Below are positions 61,409-64,000 of a DNA stretch of 64,000 nt, piece by piece. How positions within the stretch are numbered: the stretch's first letter is position 1; each line of letters begins with the position of its first letter. The translations under genes were made by a program, and so were the position numbers. Origin of the DNA: CAYGZL01 sp964354345. Its GTDB lineage: Bacteria; Chloroflexota; Anaerolineae; Anaerolineales; UBA4823. Location: assembly GCA_964354345.1 (NCBI GenBank), contig CAYGZL010000057.1, positions 62,001 to 126,000 of the forward strand, read 5' to 3'. The notes under the pieces are model-generated. The model saw nothing but the letters and a program-made list of their open reading frames with translations, made no database searches and was not told the origin of the DNA.

Positions 61409-61846
61409 ATGCCTCAACGGCTGCAAACAGATCCCTTCCGTATCCGGAAAATTTTAAATATTATCTTTGCCCAACCTCGACCGCCTGTTGCCCGCTGCCG
61501 CCTGCTGAGCTCAGGTTTTGGGCCTGGTTACATGCTAAAGACTTCCGATGATTTGATTGGTACAAAAGCCTGTCTGGGTTGTGGCTGTTGTATGGATGCC
61601 TGTCCATTGCTTGCCCGCGATCCAAAACGCAGACAGCGCCTGGAGGTGCGCACATCGATGGCTTTGGAAACACTGGTCGGCGAGGACTGTGATCGCTGTG
61701 GTAATTGTGTGCTGGTGTGCCCCCAGGTGGATCCTACGATTAAGTACTACCTGGTGCAAACCCACCTGGCAGAGGGCATGGCCTATTTGTTGGCGAAGGC
61801 TGCCACCGACGAAATTTACACGTTAAACCTTTTGCTGAGCGCTTGA
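61409..61846 (+). CDS. HdrC-like [4Fe-4S] protein
   Basis: 145 residues from ATG 61409, chosen because AAAGGAGAT precedes it; a TTG at 61391 is also in frame. Two cluster motifs: CLGCGCCMDACPLLARD (about residue 58) and CDRCGNCVLVCPQVD (about 96). The rest is helical. Probably an electron-transfer subunit of the same complex. Confidence 0.82.
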   Translation: MPQRLQTDPFRIRKILNIIFAQPRPPVARCRLLSSGFGPGYMLKTSDDLIGTKACLGCGCCMDACPLLARDPKRRQRLEVRTSMALETLVGEDCDRCGNCVLVCPQVDPTIKYYLVQTHLAEGMAYLLAKAATDEIYTLNLLLSA

Positions 61847-61866
61847 GCAGGGGAGAAAGGATCAAT

Positions 61867-62532
61867 ATGATCGATATTTCGATCCTAGGAAAGCATTACA
61901 CAGTACCTGAAGAATTGACAATCTTGAAGGCATTTGAGTGGGCGGGTTTCCACCTGACGCGTGGAGTAGGCTGCCGGGGAGGTTTCTGCGGAGCGTGTGG
62001 TACGGTGTACCGTTTACCGCACGACCACCGTCTGTATTATGCTCTGGCTTGTCAAACAGTCGTCCATCCGGGGATGATCCTCGGACAGATTCCCTTCTTC
62101 CCCGCTCAGCATCCCGTTTACCACCTGGAAGATCTCGAACCTGCCGGCGAGACATTGTTGGAATATTATCCTGAAATCCTGCGCTGTTATGGGTGCAACA
62201 CATGCACCAAGGCTTGTCCCCAGGAAATTGATGTCTTGAAATACATGGCTGCCGCCCTCCGCGGCGATCTGGCAGAAGTGGCTGAAGTCTCCTTCGACTG
62301 TATCATGTGTGGTTTATGCGTGGCGCGCTGCCCGGCGGAAATCGTCCCTCCCAATGTCGCCCTGATGGCGCGCAGGTTATATGGGAAGTACCTGGCTCCG
62401 CCCGCACAACACTTGCACCAACGCGTTCAAGAAATCCATTCTGGTCATTACCAGAACGAGATCAATGCTCTGAAGTCGCTCCCTCTCGACGAGGTCAAGC
62501 AGCAATATATCTCCAGGGTAATTGAGGAATAA
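61867..62532 (+). CDS. [2Fe-2S]/two [4Fe-4S] electron-transfer protein
   Basis: 221 residues from ATG 61867, after GGAGAAAGG; an upstream in-frame start would overlap the previous gene. The N-terminal ferredoxin-like domain has CRGGFCGACGTVYR (CX4CX2C) with a distant Cys in ALACQTV, the pattern of plant-type [2Fe-2S]. The C-terminal half has CYGCNTCTKACPQEI and CIMCGLCVARCPAEI. This cluster order resembles iron-sulfur subunits of succinate/fumarate reductases and thiol:fumarate reductase, though here it sits beside an acyl-CoA-dehydrogenase gene, which it may serve as electron partner. Confidence 0.82.
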   Translation: MIDISILGKHYTVPEELTILKAFEWAGFHLTRGVGCRGGFCGACGTVYRLPHDHRLYYALACQTVVHPGMILGQIPFFPAQHPVYHLEDLEPAGETLLEYYPEILRCYGCNTCTKACPQEIDVLKYMAAALRGDLAEVAEVSFDCIMCGLCVARCPAEIVPPNVALMARRLYGKYLAPPAQHLHQRVQEIHSGHYQNEINALKSLPLDEVKQQYISRVIEE

Positions 62533-62535
62533 AGC

Positions 62536-63639
62536 ATGGAATTTGAATTTCCTCCGGATACGCTGATGCTCCAGGATATGCTCCGTCGGTTTATTGATAA
62601 GGAAGTCCGACCGCTGGAGATGAAGTACTTCGCTACGGGTGTGTTGGAACCCAAGGAGCAAAATCATTTGCGAGCCGTGATCGAACAGATGGGCTTATGG
62701 GGCATTACTGTTCCGGAGAAGTTTGGTGGGGGTGGGTTGGATACCATGACAGCCTGCTTGCTTGAAGAAGAGCTGGGTAAGACCTTTGTACCAGTAGACA
62801 TCGGTGAAGTACCACCGTTCCTGTATGCTTGCCGGGGGGATCAGGTCAAACGTTACCTGATGCCAGCGTTAGCAGGTAACCGACGGGTAATTCTGGCGGC
62901 GCGGGAACCGTCCGTGATGCACCCTGAGCAATGGCGCACAATGGCTGCCTCTGCAGGGGAAGGTTATATCATACAGGGACTTAAATTGCTGAACTCCGTT
63001 CCTGCCTCTACAGACTTCCTTGTTGTCTTTGCCAGTACCCATGACGGTCCCACAGCGTTTCTGGTGGATATAAATCACCCGGGCTTAGTCGTAAGAGATC
63101 ATAGTGAAATTACCTTATCAATGGAGCAATGCCAGGTTGGGATTGATGCACTTCTGGGTGAATGGGGTAAGGCGCTTTCTCTCGGAGCCGAGGAGGCCCC
63201 CCGAAAATGGGTCCATATCGGTGCTCGCTATGTTGGTCTTGCTGGACGGCTGCTTGAAATGGCAACCATCTATGCTGCAGATTGGGTGTCGCTGGGGGAA
63301 CCGCTGAAGACCCGCCCCGCCATCCGGCGCATGCTGGCTGAAATCCGCATCCAGATTGAGGGTGTTCGCTGGATCGTCTACCATGCCGCCTGGCAAGCGG
63401 ACCGAGGAGAACTGTTGCGAATTCCAGCGGCAGAAGTTCACCTGGCCTCGGGTGAAATGCTTAAAAAAGTGGTGGACCTGGTTACGATAATCTTTGGTGG
63501 TCCAGGGTCGTCGCGGGAAATCGAGATTTTACAGGTCGTGCACGACACCCTTTCATGGGAAGCGCTCGAGATTGGCTTAGAGTCAGCGCGCTTGATCATT
63601 GCCGATGATTTATTGGCTCATTTGGGTAAGAGGAGTTGA
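62536..63639 (+). CDS. Acyl-CoA dehydrogenase-like flavoprotein
   Basis: 367 residues, normal length. FPPDTLMLQDMLRRFIDKEV, GLWGITVPEKFGGGGLDTM and LLEEELGKTFVPVD form the N-terminal helical domain; the middle beta domain has AAREPSVMHPEQW; the C-terminal part has IFGGPGSSREIEIL. The family catalytic Glu motif (EGTSE) is replaced by EIGLE, but by alignment of the spacing Glu345 stands at that position. No EtfAB is near, so the electron acceptor is probably an iron-sulfur neighbour. The true substrate is not predictable; it may be a short or branched acyl-CoA. Confidence 0.85.
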   Translation: MEFEFPPDTLMLQDMLRRFIDKEVRPLEMKYFATGVLEPKEQNHLRAVIEQMGLWGITVPEKFGGGGLDTMTACLLEEELGKTFVPVDIGEVPPFLYACRGDQVKRYLMPALAGNRRVILAAREPSVMHPEQWRTMAASAGEGYIIQGLKLLNSVPASTDFLVVFASTHDGPTAFLVDINHPGLVVRDHSEITLSMEQCQVGIDALLGEWGKALSLGAEEAPRKWVHIGARYVGLAGRLLEMATIYAADWVSLGEPLKTRPAIRRMLAEIRIQIEGVRWIVYHAAWQADRGELLRIPAAEVHLASGEMLKKVVDLVTIIFGGPGSSREIEILQVVHDTLSWEALEIGLESARLIIADDLLAHLGKRS

Positions 63640-63642
63640 TCG

Positions 63643-64000
63643 ATGAACGTTAATCGCGTCTTGCTTTTTAAAGATAGCGGTGCGCTGGACAGATTGCAGA
63701 ATTTCCTCGCCGCCTTTTGGATTAAAAATAATTTGACAGCCATGCTTGCTCCAGTCGAGTCGTCTGAAAAGGGGTGTGTTATTTCACAGGTGGTGGAAGA
63801 TCATAATGACTTGGCAATGGTCAACCCATTTGCTCCTTTACTGCTTAGTAACGCGGCTGGGACGGTCAGGGAATTCGTTGCAGATCATCCAAAAGATCAA
63901 CTGGCTATCGTGCTCAGACCTTGCGAGTTGCGTACTCTGGTAGAATTACTAAAACGGCATCGCGCAATTTACGTCCCGCAGGCTTCAGAAAATGAAGGAA
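63643..64000 (+). CDS. FrhB/FdhB-type protein, paralog (3' end outside window)
   Basis: The first 119 residues are visible from ATG 63643 (AGGAG nine bases upstream), and the frame is open at the window edge. It carries VLRPCELRTLVELLKRH, the signature also found in the gene at 54379. Since it begins four bases after the acyl-CoA-dehydrogenase-like gene, the operon continues to the right. Confidence 0.8.
   Translation, partial: MNVNRVLLFKDSGALDRLQNFLAAFWIKNNLTAMLAPVESSEKGCVISQVVEDHNDLAMVNPFAPLLLSNAAGTVREFVADHPKDQLAIVLRPCELRTLVELLKRHRAIYVPQASENEG

Noticed and set aside
1..64000. Insertion sequence, prophage or transfer island
   Set aside because: No transposase, integrase, tRNA-flanked repeat or abrupt change in gene style was found; the only decay signal is at 9790-10207.

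Overview
The window reads as a chromosome segment of an anaerobic bacterium, most likely a member of the Chloroflexota (class Anaerolineae). This is inference from gene content, not from a marker phylogeny. Supporting signs are a bacterial Elp3, a V-type instead of an F-type ATPase, a MutL-family ASKHA ATPase with no glutamate mutase, pyruvate:ferredoxin oxidoreductase, several proteins with one membrane helix and Thr/Pro-rich tails, and a large heterodisulfide-reductase-like cluster. Genes are densely packed, and many stop/start codons overlap. I saw no tRNA, rRNA, CRISPR array, transposase or prophage.

Layout. 1-838: the 3' part of a membrane protein. 899-7448 (minus): alpha-glucan metabolism (malQ, glgC, a 1222-residue GH13-type protein). 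7577-9789 (minus): a GAF/PP2C phosphatase and a sugar-isomerase-type TIM barrel. 9790-10207: a decayed stretch with a rhodanese remnant. 10208-14243 (minus): an ABC-2 type exporter with an Ig/zinc-ribbon membrane protein, a YhfC-type protease and a methyltransferase. 14336-16741: elp3 diverging from a Trm9-like methyltransferase. 16797-19298 (plus): phosphoesterase, DUF4349-type lipoprotein, rsmG. 19349-22956 (minus): recF, def, a cyclic-nucleotide/PH-domain membrane protein. 23018-30085 (minus): a seven-gene cluster around a MutL-like ATPase with five membrane proteins, function unknown. 30370-34917 (plus): nifJ plus a dihydroorotate-dehydrogenase-like gene, closed by a strong terminator. 34985-36972 (minus): PASTA protein, infA, rpsU. 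37249-45770 (minus): a complete nine-gene V-type ATPase operon. 45832-47651 (minus): a two-component system. 47865-64000 (plus): the redox cluster, running off the right edge.

The most interesting region is 47865-64000. Eleven closely spaced same-strand genes encode HdrC, HdrB, a 1519-residue HdrA/GltD/HdrA fusion, MvhD, an FrhB/FdhB-type flavoprotein, a second HdrA/GltD fusion, an HdrD-like protein, a third HdrA, two iron-sulfur proteins, an acyl-CoA-dehydrogenase-like flavoprotein and the start of a second FrhB/FdhB-type protein. There is no EtfAB, hydrogenase or formate dehydrogenase catalytic subunit inside the window. My inference is a flavin-based electron-bifurcating or confurcating complex that couples an acyl-CoA-like substrate, NAD(P)H and ferredoxin. 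PFOR (nifJ) and the V-ATPase would be the other energy-conserving parts of the same anaerobic metabolism.

A second point of interest is elp3 head to head with a Trm9/ALKBH8-like methyltransferase, which suggests that the eukaryotic-type two-step wobble-uridine modification (cm5U, then mcm5U) may exist in this bacterium.
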